DNA of 64,000 nucleotides from an uncultured bacterium (GTDB lineage: Bacteria > Pseudomonadota > Alphaproteobacteria > Rhodospirillales > Rhodospirillaceae). The first letter of the stretch is position 1; every line of letters starts with the position of its first letter. Shown in pieces: positions 1 through 8,573 of the stretch. The notes beneath the pieces were generated by a model, which worked only from the letters and a program-made list of their open reading frames with translations, did not search any database and was not told the origin of the DNA. The stretch lies in contig CAISTS010000010.1 in the NCBI GenBank assembly GCA_903888485.1, positions 22,691 to 86,690 of the forward strand. Reading direction: 5' to 3'. The position numbers were made by a program, and so were the translations under genes.

Positions 1-927
1 TATGATGCGAAGCGGCTGTTGTGCAAAGGCGCCGACGCGCCCAATTGTCTGACGCAACAGCAAGTCGACATTGTGAATGCGACCCACCGTGGGCTGCATC
101 GCGGCGGGTCTCCGATCACACCCGGCCCTTCGATCGGCTCGGAGTTCCTGTGGCGCCAGACCGCCAGCCTCGGCATGCAGGGCGGCTACGGCGATTTCAT
201 CGGTCACTACGTCTACAATCAAAAAGATTTCAATTGGCGCAAGATCGACTTCGAAAAGGACTACGACACCATCAAGAACAAACTTGATCCGATCATGGCG
301 GCCTCCAGCCCGGACTTGCAGCGCTTCAAGGCGCGCGGCGGCAAGATTATCCAGTATCACGGCTGGAACGATCCCGTGAACATGGCGCCGGAATCGCCGA
401 ACTTCTACGCCACTATCGCGCTGTTCGAGAAATACAAGAACGATCCCGCGCGCCTTGATGAGACCAAGGCCAAATTCACGCCGCGTGAGATCGCCGACCT
501 CGTGCTCGGCGAGAACGGCGTCTCCGACTACTACCGCGTCTTCATGCTGCCTGGCATGGCGCACTGCACGGGCGGATCGGGGCCTATCAACATCAATCAG
601 CAGCCGACGGCCCAATCGCCCAGCACCAGCCCCGATGTCGATGTCGTCTCGGCGCTCGTGCGCTGGGTGGAGGACGGCGTCGCGCCGGAGCAAATCATCG
701 CCACACAGTACAAGGAAGGTGACGCCTCCAAGGGCATCCAACGCCAGCGCCCGCTGTGCGCCTATCCCAAAGCGGCGAAATACAAGGGCTCGGGCGACAT
801 CAACGACGCGAAGAACTTCACCTGCGTCCCGCGCAGCCGCGCGTTTGTGACGCCGGGCGAAGCCGACATGGCGCAGATCCGCAACGCGCTGAAGTGGCGC
901 GGACAGCTGACCCCTGCCGCGCCCTAG
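1..927 (+). CDS. Tannase/feruloyl esterase family hydrolase, C-terminal part (5' end outside window)
   Basis: The reading frame is open from base 1, so the N-terminus, including the catalytic serine region, lies upstream of the window. The visible 308 residues match the C-terminal half of the tannase/feruloyl esterase alpha/beta-hydrolase family, which cleaves gallate or hydroxycinnamate esters and is usually exported. The GWNDP segment supplies the family's catalytic Asp. GMAHC supplies the catalytic His followed by the Cys that pairs with a Cys next to the active serine (CS-D-HC arrangement). The gene ends tail to tail with the next gene, sharing four bases. The substrate cannot be told from this part. 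Confidence 0.88.
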   Translation, partial: YDAKRLLCKGADAPNCLTQQQVDIVNATHRGLHRGGSPITPGPSIGSEFLWRQTASLGMQGGYGDFIGHYVYNQKDFNWRKIDFEKDYDTIKNKLDPIMAASSPDLQRFKARGGKIIQYHGWNDPVNMAPESPNFYATIALFEKYKNDPARLDETKAKFTPREIADLVLGENGVSDYYRVFMLPGMAHCTGGSGPININQQPTAQSPSTSPDVDVVSALVRWVEDGVAPEQIIATQYKEGDASKGIQRQRPLCAYPKAAKYKGSGDINDAKNFTCVPRSRAFVTPGEADMAQIRNALKWRGQLTPAAP

Positions 928-3125
928 GGCGCGACCGCGATCGGCGCGGGCGGCAAGCCGGCGCGCTGGCGCGCCACCATCTGGCTGTAAGCCTCTTCGA
1001 TGTGGCGCGCAAAACGCGGCGTATCGAACAGCGGTTTCGTCAGCCGGTGCGCGGCGAGTTTGTTCATCAGTGCCGCCAAGCGCGCTGAATCCTGTGCAAG
1101 CGCCACCGCAAGCTCTTCGTATTCGCGTAACGATGTGGTGATGAGCTCCGGCATATCGAGCGCACGCAAAAGGCTCGTACTGACCCGCCCGGCGAAAGTC
1201 TGGCCGGTGCAGGTCAGCACCGGCAGCCCCGCCCACAAGGCGTCGCTGGCGGTGGTGTGTGCATTGTAGGGCAACGTATCGAGGAACAGATCGGCGGCGC
1301 GGTGACGCGCGAGGTGCTCGGCCACTGGCGCCCGTCCCGCGAACACGAGCCGCTTGGGATCGATGCCGCGTCTGGTGGCTTCGGCGCGCATGTTGTTTGA
1401 AGCGACCGGTGCGTTCTCGATGAGCCACAGCACGCTTCCCGGCACGCGCGAGAGAATCCGCATCCAGGCGTCAAAGACGTCCGGGAGAATTTTGTAAGGA
1501 TTGTTGAAGCAGCAGAACACCGCTCCTTGATCGGGAAGGCCGAGCTCGGTGCGCGTAAAGATGCGGTCCGCGATCAGGCGTTTGCGGTCGTTGGCCTGGT
1601 AGCAATGCGGAAGGTACGCGATGGCTTCGTTGTAATGCTGCTGGCTCGCCGGCGGAATGACGATGCGGTCGGCAATCAGATAGTCCATGTAGTCGGTTCC
1701 CATCGTTCCAGGAAAACCGAGATAGTTGACCTGGATCGGCGCGGGATGGCACGCGAAGACCGTGTTGCGCTCGCGCCCGAAATAGCCGTTCAAGTTGACC
1801 AGAATGTCGATACCCATCGCGGCGATCTTTGTGGCCACTTCGGCGTCGCTCGTGGCCGATATGTCGATGATCTCCTTGAATGCGGCATTCAGCCGCGCCC
1901 GCATATGGCTATGGTCATCCCAACCATTGTCGAAGGCATAGATCTCGAAGCGCTCCGGGTCGTGCAGTTCGAACAGCTCCGCCATCAAGATGCTCGTTGC
2001 CTGGTTGCGGAATTCGCCGCAGAGATAGCCGATGCGGATTTTTCCGCCCTGCGCCGGTCTTGCCACGGGCGCGCCAGCGATGCGCGGATACTTGGCGGCG
2101 GCGTAGATCTCGGCGCAGGCGCGCAGTTCGGCCTCCGAGTCAGACGTGCCCTGGAACCCAAATGGCTCGGCCGACGGCTTGCGCGCGAGCACATCGGCGC
2201 CGACGCTGCGGCGCAGCTCTTCGAAGCCGGACCATTCGCAACACAAAGCTTTGGTGTGCAACAGGTGGCCCTTGGCGAAGGGATGGTCGGGCGCGATCTC
2301 GACAACGCGGCGATAACTCTCGAGCGCATCCTCGGGACGCTTCAGCCAGAGCAGCACCCCGCCGCGGTTAGCGAGCGCGGTCACGTAGCGCGGATGGAGT
2401 TCGATGGCGCGGTCGTAGCTGGCCAACGCATCCTCGGGACGCTTGAGACCGTGTAACGCCGCCGCGCGATTGTTATGGGCATCCGCCGAGCCAGGATTCG
2501 CGACAATGGCTTGATCGGCGCTGGCGAGGGATTCTTCAAAGCGTCCCAGGCCGTGCAGAATGACGGCACGGTTAGCGAGGATGTCCGCTCGGCCCGGCTT
2601 CATCGCGAGCGCCGCATCCATGGACGCAAGCCCCTCTTCCGAGCGCCGCAAGGCGTGAAGTATCAGTGCGCGTTCGTGATAAAACTCGGCCGTCGGCGTG
2701 ATGGCGAGTGCCCTGGCATAGCTCTCTTGCGCGCCTTCAAGGTGGCCGAGGTGGTGAAGGATGCGCCCCAGGCTCGTATGGGCTTCGTAAAAGTCCGGAT
2801 CGCGCCGCACCGCCTCGATGAAACTCGCGGCGGCTTCCTCCTGGCGTCCCAGGGCGTTCAGCGCCGCGCCCTTGTTGTAGTGCGCCGGCGCATCTGCTGG
2901 ATTCTGCAGAACGGCATTGCTAAACAGCGCGAGGGCCTCGGCCGCGTCGCCAGCGTTCAGCGCAATCAACCCTGAAGCGTAGAGCGCCCCAAAGTGCGTG
3001 GGCGCCGCCGCCAGCACGCCGCGGTAAATGTCGCGCGCCGCCGCAGTCTGCCCTTGCTGATGAAATTCCAGACCCTCTTGGAAGCGGGTTTCGGCGTCGG
3101 CGCCGGCTAGTGTGTTGTGATCCAT
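924..3125 (-). CDS. TPR-repeat O-linked N-acetylglucosamine transferase-like protein (GT41/SPINDLY type)
   Basis: This 733-residue protein has roughly 330 residues of tandem tetratricopeptide repeats (recurring A-x-ALG-R/K-xEEALAS patterns) followed by a GT41 catalytic region, the family of O-GlcNAc transferase and SPINDLY. Seen in the catalytic part are the IRIGYLCGEF strand, HPAPIQVNYLGFPGTMG, a FNNPYKI loop with the UDP-binding Lys, and an HTTASDALWAGLPVLT nucleotide-binding segment. At the position of the conserved His in the DFGNHP motif of human OGT this protein has Gln (EFRNQATS), as I recall for many alphaproteobacterial members. It probably glycosylates a protein or glycan in the cytoplasm. 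The acceptor is unknown and no glycan cluster is nearby. Confidence 0.88.
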   Translation of the reverse strand: MDHNTLAGADAETRFQEGLEFHQQGQTAAARDIYRGVLAAAPTHFGALYASGLIALNAGDAAEALALFSNAVLQNPADAPAHYNKGAALNALGRQEEAAASFIEAVRRDPDFYEAHTSLGRILHHLGHLEGAQESYARALAITPTAEFYHERALILHALRRSEEGLASMDAALAMKPGRADILANRAVILHGLGRFEESLASADQAIVANPGSADAHNNRAAALHGLKRPEDALASYDRAIELHPRYVTALANRGGVLLWLKRPEDALESYRRVVEIAPDHPFAKGHLLHTKALCCEWSGFEELRRSVGADVLARKPSAEPFGFQGTSDSEAELRACAEIYAAAKYPRIAGAPVARPAQGGKIRIGYLCGEFRNQATSILMAELFELHDPERFEIYAFDNGWDDHSHMRARLNAAFKEIIDISATSDAEVATKIAAMGIDILVNLNGYFGRERNTVFACHPAPIQVNYLGFPGTMGTDYMDYLIADRIVIPPASQQHYNEAIAYLPHCYQANDRKRLIADRIFTRTELGLPDQGAVFCCFNNPYKILPDVFDAWMRILSRVPGSVLWLIENAPVASNNMRAEATRRGIDPKRLVFAGRAPVAEHLARHRAADLFLDTLPYNAHTTASDALWAGLPVLTCTGQTFAGRVSTSLLRALDMPELITTSLREYEELAVALAQDSARLAALMNKLAAHRLTKPLFDTPRFARHIEEAYSQMVARQRAGLPPAPIAVAP

Positions 3126-3215
3126 GAGCGCTGTGTAGCAATGACGCGGTCAGTGTTACAGGGCCGGCGCGCATACCGCACTGCATCAATGGGACACTAA
3201 CCTAGGTATGGTCTC

Positions 3216-3419
3216 TTGGCGGTCTCAAAATCCACCAAGCTCACGTTCCGGTTTAGTTCCCGCGGGCTGTGTAAGTCCTTGCATCTTCCCAAGGGGCGGA
3301 TTATCGATCATTTGCGCTTCGAAACCGGCCCGAATTTGCTTATTGTCGGGACGGAGGGAGAGACCCGCGATTTCTCAGAAATCGTAGCAATTCGACACGA
3401 ATGGGGGGCCGTTCGCTAA
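3216..3419 (+). CDS. Doubtful 67-residue ORF in the gap upstream of the MFS gene
   Basis: The gap 3126-3563 holds only this weak candidate. It would need a TTG start with no clear ribosome binding site. An ATG at 3208 lies in another frame and gives a low-complexity peptide. The C-terminal half (GRIIDHLRFETGPNLLIVG) has a protein-like hydrophobic pattern, but I recognise no family. The rest of the gap presumably holds the promoter and leader of the transporter. I see no terminator or repeat in it. Confidence 0.18.
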   Translation: MAVSKSTKLTFRFSSRGLCKSLHLPKGRIIDHLRFETGPNLLIVGTEGETRDFSEIVAIRHEWGAVR

Positions 3420-3563
3420 CCTGGTCGAAGCCGAACCAAGCCAGTTCGCTCCGCCGGATTCGGCGGTCGTACTGGCGACAAACGCGTTGTGCAAAATTTT
3501 AGCCGCTTGCGACACTGGGGCTTAGGGCCTCCCTCGCACCGGCCAGCATAGAGAGAGATTTCA

Positions 3564-5237
3564 ATGACCGATCAAACAACTTCTTCAGTAGCCGGCCATT
3601 CCGCCGAAGCGGGGGTGGGGCGCGAAGACGTCAAAGTCATCGCCGCATCGTCCATTGGCACCGTGTTCGAATGGTTCGACTTCTTCCTCTATGGCTCGCT
3701 GGCCGTGGTCATCAGCCGCCACTTCTTCTCAGCGGTGAATGAATCGACCGCTTTCATTCTCGCCCTCCTCGCCTTCGCCGCCGGCTTCATCGTGCGCCCC
3801 TTCGGCGCGCTGGTGTTCGGCTACATGGGCGACATCTGGGGCCGTAAGAACACCTTCATCTTCACGCTGATGCTGATGGGCGTGGCGACCTTCGGCGTCG
3901 GCCTCCTGCCCACTTACGCTCAGATCGGTGCCGCGGCGCCTTGGATCCTGATCATCCTGCGCATGCTGCAGGGCCTCTCGGTCGGCGGAGTCTACGGCGG
4001 CGCGGCGACCTACGTCGCCGAGCACGCCCCGCACAGCAAGCGCGGCCTCTACACCAGCTGGATCCAGACCACGGCGACCGCCGGCATGGCGCTCAGCCTT
4101 TCGGTCGTTTACCTCACCCGCGTCAGCGTCGGCCAAGAAGCCTTCGACCAATGGGGCTGGCGCATCCCGTTCCTGCTCTCGGTCTTCCTGCTTGCCATGA
4201 CCATGTGGATCCAACTCAAGCTGAACGAAAGCCCGGTTTATTTGAAAATGAAGGCCGCGGGCAAAGCCACCAAGAGCCCCTTCAAAGAATCTTTCGGCAA
4301 CTGGGATAACCTCAAGATCGTGATCATCGCGCTGTGCGGCGCAGTCATCGGCCAGGCCGTGATCTGGTACGCCTCGCAGTTCTACTTGCTGTTCTTCCTT
4401 GAGCGCATCCTCAAGGTTGACGGCTCGGTGTCCAACATCCTGATGGCTTCCGCGCTGATCATCGCCACGCCGCTCTACATCTTCTTCGGCTGGCTGTCGG
4501 ACAAGATCGGCCGCAAGAAAGTCATGATGACCGCCTGTGCGCTCGCCTGCCTCACCTATTTCCCGCTCTTCCACGCCCTCACCGGCGCCGCTAACCCGGC
4601 GCTGGCTGCTGCGGTCGCGAAAGCGCCGGTGATCGTGTACGCCGACGACGCCAAGTGCACGGTCCAGTTCGACCTGGTCGGCGGCAAGCTCTTCGGCACC
4701 TCCTGCGACATCCCGCGTTCGTTCCTGGCCAATGCCGGCGTCACCTACGACTTCGAGTCCGCTCCGGCCGGCACCATGGGCGAAATGCGCGTCGGCGACC
4801 AAGTTCTTCAGGCCTTCGACGGCGAGAACCTGCCGACCGCGGAACTGCGTACCCGCCGCGCCGAGTGGCAGAAGCAGGCCTCCGACATGCTCGCGGCGGC
4901 CGGCTATCCGCTGAAGGCCGATGTCGAACAGATCAACTATACGATGACCATGCTGATCCTGATAACCATCATGGGCCTCGCTGCGATGATCTATGGCCCG
5001 ATGGCGGCTTTGCTGGTCGAACTGTTCCCGGCCCGCATCCGCTACACCTCACTCAGCCTGCCGTACCACATCGGCACGGGTTGGTTTGGCGGTCTTCTGC
5101 CGATGACGGCGTTCGCCATCGTCGCCGAGACCGGCGACATCTACTCCGGCCTGTGGTATCCGGTCGGCTTCTCGGCGTTCACCCTGGTCTGCGGACTCCT
5201 GTTCCTGCCCGAGACCAAGGACCGCCAACTCACCTAA
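3564..5237 (+). CDS. MFS transporter of the metabolite:H+ symporter (MHS) type with a periplasmic insert
   Basis: This 557-residue inner-membrane transporter has 12 predicted helices. A purine-rich AGAGAGAGA precedes the ATG at good spacing. MHS hallmarks are the first helix with GTVFEWFDFFLYGSL, the loop 2-3 motif GDIWGRKNT, and an 8-9 loop SDKIGRKK. The family imports carboxylates, betaines or sugar acids with protons. Between helices 9 and 10, about residues 345-455, sits a hydrophilic segment of about 100 residues with two Cys, which the topology places in the periplasm. The substrate is not determinable. A neighbouring D-lactate-dehydrogenase-like gene makes an organic acid plausible, by inference only. 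Confidence 0.9.
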   Translation: MTDQTTSSVAGHSAEAGVGREDVKVIAASSIGTVFEWFDFFLYGSLAVVISRHFFSAVNESTAFILALLAFAAGFIVRPFGALVFGYMGDIWGRKNTFIFTLMLMGVATFGVGLLPTYAQIGAAAPWILIILRMLQGLSVGGVYGGAATYVAEHAPHSKRGLYTSWIQTTATAGMALSLSVVYLTRVSVGQEAFDQWGWRIPFLLSVFLLAMTMWIQLKLNESPVYLKMKAAGKATKSPFKESFGNWDNLKIVIIALCGAVIGQAVIWYASQFYLLFFLERILKVDGSVSNILMASALIIATPLYIFFGWLSDKIGRKKVMMTACALACLTYFPLFHALTGAANPALAAAVAKAPVIVYADDAKCTVQFDLVGGKLFGTSCDIPRSFLANAGVTYDFESAPAGTMGEMRVGDQVLQAFDGENLPTAELRTRRAEWQKQASDMLAAAGYPLKADVEQINYTMTMLILITIMGLAAMIYGPMAALLVELFPARIRYTSLSLPYHIGTGWFGGLLPMTAFAIVAETGDIYSGLWYPVGFSAFTLVCGLLFLPETKDRQLT

Positions 5238-5257
5238 CAGCGCAAGCGCTTAAAACA

Positions 5258-5294
5258 AACGGCCGCACCCCACCAGGTGCGGCCGTTTTCTTTT
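5258..5294 (+). terminator. Rho-independent terminator of the MFS gene
   Basis: A 12-bp perfect stem (AACGGCCGCACC with GGTGCGGCCGTT) with a six-base loop is followed by a TTTTCTTTT tract. It begins about 20 bases after the transporter stop codon. Confidence 0.88.
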
Positions 5295-5385
5295 GTGCCG
5301 ATTGCGTTAGCGCGCGACAGGGAAAAGTGGAGACCGGGTTTCGCGGCTATCGCGCGCTAATTGTGTGAATCAGATCACGATTCAC

Positions 5386-5410
5386 GGGTCAGGTTGAACC
5401 AACCTGACCC
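5386..5410 (-). terminator. Hairpin downstream of the FAD-oxidase gene, possible terminator
   Basis: A perfect 10-bp inverted repeat (GGGTCAGGTT / AACCTGACCC) with a five-base loop lies 10 bases beyond the minus-strand stop codon at 5420. No T-tract follows on the minus strand. A second small inverted repeat (GTGAATC / GATTCAC, 5365-5385) abuts it. Termination is plausible but weakly supported. Confidence 0.4.
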
Positions 5411-5419
5411 GATCGTGCT

Positions 5420-6829
5420 CTAGGTCGCCGGGCGGAAGATCTTGCCCGGGTTCATGATGTTCTGTGGGTCGAGCGCCTGCTTGATCGCCTGCATCACGTG
5501 CATGCTGTCGCCGTGCTCGGCATAGAGGTGTTCGACCTTGCCGAGTCCGATGCCGTGTTCACCAGTGCACGTGCCGCCCGCGGCGAGAGCACGCGCGATC
5601 AGCCGATCATTGAGCGCATGGATGCGCGCGAGGTATGCCGGATCGTCCGGCTTTACCATCACCAGCATATGAAAATTGCCGTCGCCGACGTGACCGACGA
5701 TGGGCGCGACCAGCCCCGCTTCGGCGGCGTCCTTCTTGCTGCTGAGCACGACTTCGGCGAGGCGTGAGATCGGCACGCAAACGTCCGTCGCCCAGACGTC
5801 CCAACCGGGATAAGCCTGCTTGTCGACCCAGGTGGCGTCGTGGCGCGCCTGCCACAGCTTCGTGCGCTCCTCGGCCTGCGTGGTCCACGAGAAGTTGCCA
5901 CCACCATTGTCCGAAGCGATAGCTTGCACCATCTCGGCCTGCTCGCGCACGCTGGCGTCCGTGCCGTGGAACTCCATGAACAGCGTGTTCCGCACCGGGA
6001 AGTCGAACTTGGCGATGCGGTTGAGAATGTCGATTTGCACATCGTCCAGAAGTTCGATGCGTGCAATAGGAATGCCTGATTGGATCGTGCTGATCACCGT
6101 ATCCACCGCGCCTTCGAGCGTGGCGAAACCGCACACCGCCGCGGCGATCTTCTCGGGGATACCGTAAAGCCGCAGCGTCACCTCGGTGATAACGCCGAGC
6201 GTACCTTCGGAGCCGACCAACATGTGAGTAAGGTCGTACCCTGCCGACGATTTACGCGCGCGGCCGCCGGTGCGGATCACACGCCCGTCGGCGGTGACCA
6301 CTTCCAGCGCCAGGGTGTTCTCGCGCATGGTACCGTAGCGCACCGCATTGGTGCCCGAGGCGCGTGTCGCCGCCATGCCGCCGAGCGAAGCGTCGGCGCC
6401 AGGATCGATCGGAAAGAAAAGCCCGGTGTCGCGGATGTGGGTGTTGAGCGCTTTACGCGTGACCCCCGGCTGCACCACGACATCAAGGTCTTCGGTGTGG
6501 ACGGCCAGGATGCGGTCCATCTGGCTGACGTCGAGCGAAACACCGCCGAGCGGCGCGGCGATGTGGCCCTCGACCGACGTGCCCGTACCGAAAGGGATGA
6601 TCGGAATGCCGTGACCGGCACAGATTTTTACGATTTCCACCACTTCCCCGGTGGAGCGGGCGAACGCAACAACATCGGGTGGATCGTTGGAGGAATAGAA
6701 GACGCCGGTGCTGTGCTGCTCGCGCACGGCCTGCGCCGTCGAGATGCGCTCGCCGAGCAGCGCGCGCAGCTTCGAGACTGCGTCATCCAGATGCGGCAAT
6801 GGCGCGCGTGCCGAAACCGCTTTGACCAT
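5420..6829 (-). CDS. FAD-binding oxidoreductase, D-lactate dehydrogenase (cytochrome)/GlcD-like
   Basis: This is a 469-residue member of the FAD-linked oxidase family (PCMH fold plus FAD-oxidase C domain) that includes DLD and GlcD. These enzymes oxidise 2-hydroxy acids and pass electrons to a cytochrome or quinone. The N-terminal FAD domain shows PIIPFGTGTSVEGH and VVVQPGVTRKALN. The C-terminal domain shows GHVGDGNFH and GEHGIGLGKVEHL, both typical of D-lactate dehydrogenases. The ATG at 6829 is preceded by GGCGGGAG at good spacing and is preferred over an upstream start. Forty-eight bases separate it from the REC-Hpt gene on the same strand, so co-transcription is possible. D-lactate is the likeliest substrate; glycolate or 2-hydroxyglutarate are alternatives. 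Confidence 0.85.
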   Translation of the reverse strand: MVKAVSARAPLPHLDDAVSKLRALLGERISTAQAVREQHSTGVFYSSNDPPDVVAFARSTGEVVEIVKICAGHGIPIIPFGTGTSVEGHIAAPLGGVSLDVSQMDRILAVHTEDLDVVVQPGVTRKALNTHIRDTGLFFPIDPGADASLGGMAATRASGTNAVRYGTMRENTLALEVVTADGRVIRTGGRARKSSAGYDLTHMLVGSEGTLGVITEVTLRLYGIPEKIAAAVCGFATLEGAVDTVISTIQSGIPIARIELLDDVQIDILNRIAKFDFPVRNTLFMEFHGTDASVREQAEMVQAIASDNGGGNFSWTTQAEERTKLWQARHDATWVDKQAYPGWDVWATDVCVPISRLAEVVLSSKKDAAEAGLVAPIVGHVGDGNFHMLVMVKPDDPAYLARIHALNDRLIARALAAGGTCTGEHGIGLGKVEHLYAEHGDSMHVMQAIKQALDPQNIMNPGKIFRPAT

Positions 6830-6877
6830 GATGGTGAACTCCCGCCGGTTTTTATGCGGGCAGCGTAGCACGGCCCC

Positions 6878-7633
6878 TTAGCCGGAGCGACAGGCCGCAA
6901 GGAGCGCCGCCACCGCGCGGTGGAGGGTCTGCATCTGCCGCGGGTCGGGCACGCGATCGAGCCTGAGGTAGTTGAGCAGAAGCCCCTCGACGTCGCTGGC
7001 GGCGGTCCCCAAGCCATGACGCGCGAACAGTCCCGCGGAGCCCGCAAGACTATGGGCTTTGGCGAGCACCGCTTCGGCGATCGTCCGCTGCCATCCCGTG
7101 GTATCCAGCACAAAGCCGAGGCGCTCGATCTCATCGGCCGTCGATGGCAACGCGCGCGAAAAGGCCGAGGCAACCGCTTTCAGGCGCGCCGACGACGACG
7201 TCGGCGCATCGGTGCCTGCCCCGCCCAAGCGCGCGGCGAGATCGTCGGCAAGTGTCGCAGGATTGAAGGGCTTAGCCAGCACGCCGGCAACGTCGGGGAT
7301 ACCTTCGAAGGCGCCGGGCTCGTGGCGCGCCGTGAGGAAAACTACACGCGGAAGCGGCACACCCGCCGCAGTAAGGCGCTCGCGCAGCGCGCTCCACGTC
7401 GCAATGCCGTCCATGCCGGGCATCATGAAGTCGAGTAGCACCAGGGCGGGCCGCACATCGGCTACCATCGCGAGCGCCTCGGCGCCCGAGGCGCAGGCTT
7501 TGACAGCCGTGATTCCGGCGCCGGCCAATGCGGCCATGACAACTTCGCGGACAAACGGATCGTCTTCCACGACCAAGATTGGACTGGGCAATTTGGCGGT
7601 GGAGGTCTGTGGGTTGGAAAAGGAGGAGTGCAT
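6878..7633 (-). CDS. REC-Hpt two-domain phosphorelay protein
   Basis: This 251-residue cytoplasmic protein has an N-terminal receiver domain (acidic pair VVEDD near residue 23, phospho-acceptor Asp68 in LLDFMMPGMDG, Lys121 in AKPFN). A C-terminal histidine phosphotransfer domain carries His194 in KAHSLAGSAGLFA. There is no DNA-binding domain, so it should shuttle phosphate rather than bind promoters. It is divergent from an OmpR-type regulator whose first residues share the ILVVEDDPFVREV sequence. A hybrid kinase lies beyond that. The three genes probably form one relay, with this protein as an intermediate or phosphate sink; that wiring is inferred. Confidence 0.85.
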   Translation of the reverse strand: MHSSFSNPQTSTAKLPSPILVVEDDPFVREVVMAALAGAGITAVKACASGAEALAMVADVRPALVLLDFMMPGMDGIATWSALRERLTAAGVPLPRVVFLTARHEPGAFEGIPDVAGVLAKPFNPATLADDLAARLGGAGTDAPTSSSARLKAVASAFSRALPSTADEIERLGFVLDTTGWQRTIAEAVLAKAHSLAGSAGLFARHGLGTAASDVEGLLLNYLRLDRVPDPRQMQTLHRAVAALLAACRSG

Positions 7634-7678
7634 CTGGCGATGCTATCTTAGGTCCTAAATTTCTCGCAATAGTAGAAT

Positions 7679-7690
7679 AATAGCGCTATT
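7679..7690. promoter_or_regulatory. Palindrome AATAGCGCTATT in the divergent promoter of two phosphorelay genes
   Basis: A perfect 12-bp palindrome lies in the AT-richer 163-bp region between the divergent starts at 7633 and 7797. A nearby CAATAG (7667-7672) repeats one arm. This is a candidate operator for autoregulation by the OmpR-type protein. No binding site of a known family is matched. Confidence 0.35.
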
Positions 7691-7796
7691 GTGATAAATG
7701 CCACGGCCCCTTTCGACCGGGGATAGAAACGGGTATCGTATTTTAACATAGCCAAGGTAGGGATTTAACTTTGGCGACCTGCGGCGAAGCCTTGTT

Positions 7797-8573
7797 ATGT
7801 CTGACACACCTGCCATCTCTGCGCTCCCCGCCAAGCAACCCCACATCCTGGTGGTTGAGGACGACCCGTTCGTTCGGGAGGTCTTAGACATCTATCTGCG
7901 CGGTGAAGGCTATCGCGTCACCCTCGCCCGCGACGGCAACGAGATGCGCGCCGTGCTTGCCTCCGAACCCGTGGACCTGGCCATCATGGATCTGCGGCTA
8001 CCCGGCGAAGACGGCTTTGCCCTCACGCGTTTCCTGCGTGCGCAATACTCCGTCGGCATCATCATCCTGACGACGCGCAACGAAACGGTTGACCGCGTTG
8101 TCGGACTCGAATGCGGCGCCGACGATTATGTGACTAAACCGTTCGAAGAACGCGAACTGCTCGCACGCATCCGCAGCGTGTTGCGCCGCACGGGCGCTCT
8201 GCCCGACGTCGGTCAGCCGCGGCAAAATGGTTCAGCGGCCGGCCCGCAGAAGCTCGTCTTCCATGGCTGCACGCTCGATGAGAGCGCGGGGCTGTTCCGC
8301 GCGAGAGACGGCCATGAAACCTTGCTCACCGGCAATGAGTGCCGGCTGCTGGCATACCTCGTGCGCTGCGCCGGCAAGGTGCAGAGCCGCGAAGGCCTGA
8401 TGGCCAGCGTACTGCAGAAGAATTGGGACCCGCTCGACCGCAGCATCGACGTGCTGATCACGCGGCTGCGTCACAAGATCGAGGTCGATCCCAAACGCCC
8501 CGCGATCATCAAGACGATTCGCGGGACCGGCTACTTGGTCACGCCCGAAGCCGCCGCGGAAAACGCGGCCTGA
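7797..8573 (+). CDS. OmpR/PhoB-family response regulator (ArcA/TorR-like)
   Basis: This 258-residue DNA-binding regulator has a receiver domain with acidic residues at 21-23, Asp65 in IMDLRLPGEDG and Lys in TKPF. A C-terminal winged helix follows, with LLTGNECRLLAYLV, RSIDVLITRLRHKIE and the wing IKTIRGTGYLV. It is the only DNA-binding output in this cluster and is presumably phosphorylated through the Hpt domain of the adjacent hybrid kinase. Its last 43 bases overlap the 3' end of that kinase gene on the opposite strand. The ArcA/TorR resemblance suggests redox or respiratory control, but target genes cannot be read from the sequence. Confidence 0.9.
   Translation: MSDTPAISALPAKQPHILVVEDDPFVREVLDIYLRGEGYRVTLARDGNEMRAVLASEPVDLAIMDLRLPGEDGFALTRFLRAQYSVGIIILTTRNETVDRVVGLECGADDYVTKPFEERELLARIRSVLRRTGALPDVGQPRQNGSAAGPQKLVFHGCTLDESAGLFRARDGHETLLTGNECRLLAYLVRCAGKVQSREGLMASVLQKNWDPLDRSIDVLITRLRHKIEVDPKRPAIIKTIRGTGYLVTPEAAAENAA

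Noticed and set aside
1527..2456. Long antisense frame inside the GT41 gene
   Set aside because: High-GC third-position bias opens opposite frames. The TPR/GT41 protein on the minus strand is clearly real and this product has no recognisable family.
3729..4802. 357-codon antisense frame opposite the MFS gene
   Set aside because: Its composition is His/Glu/Arg-rich shadow sequence without domains, and the sense strand encodes a complete transporter.
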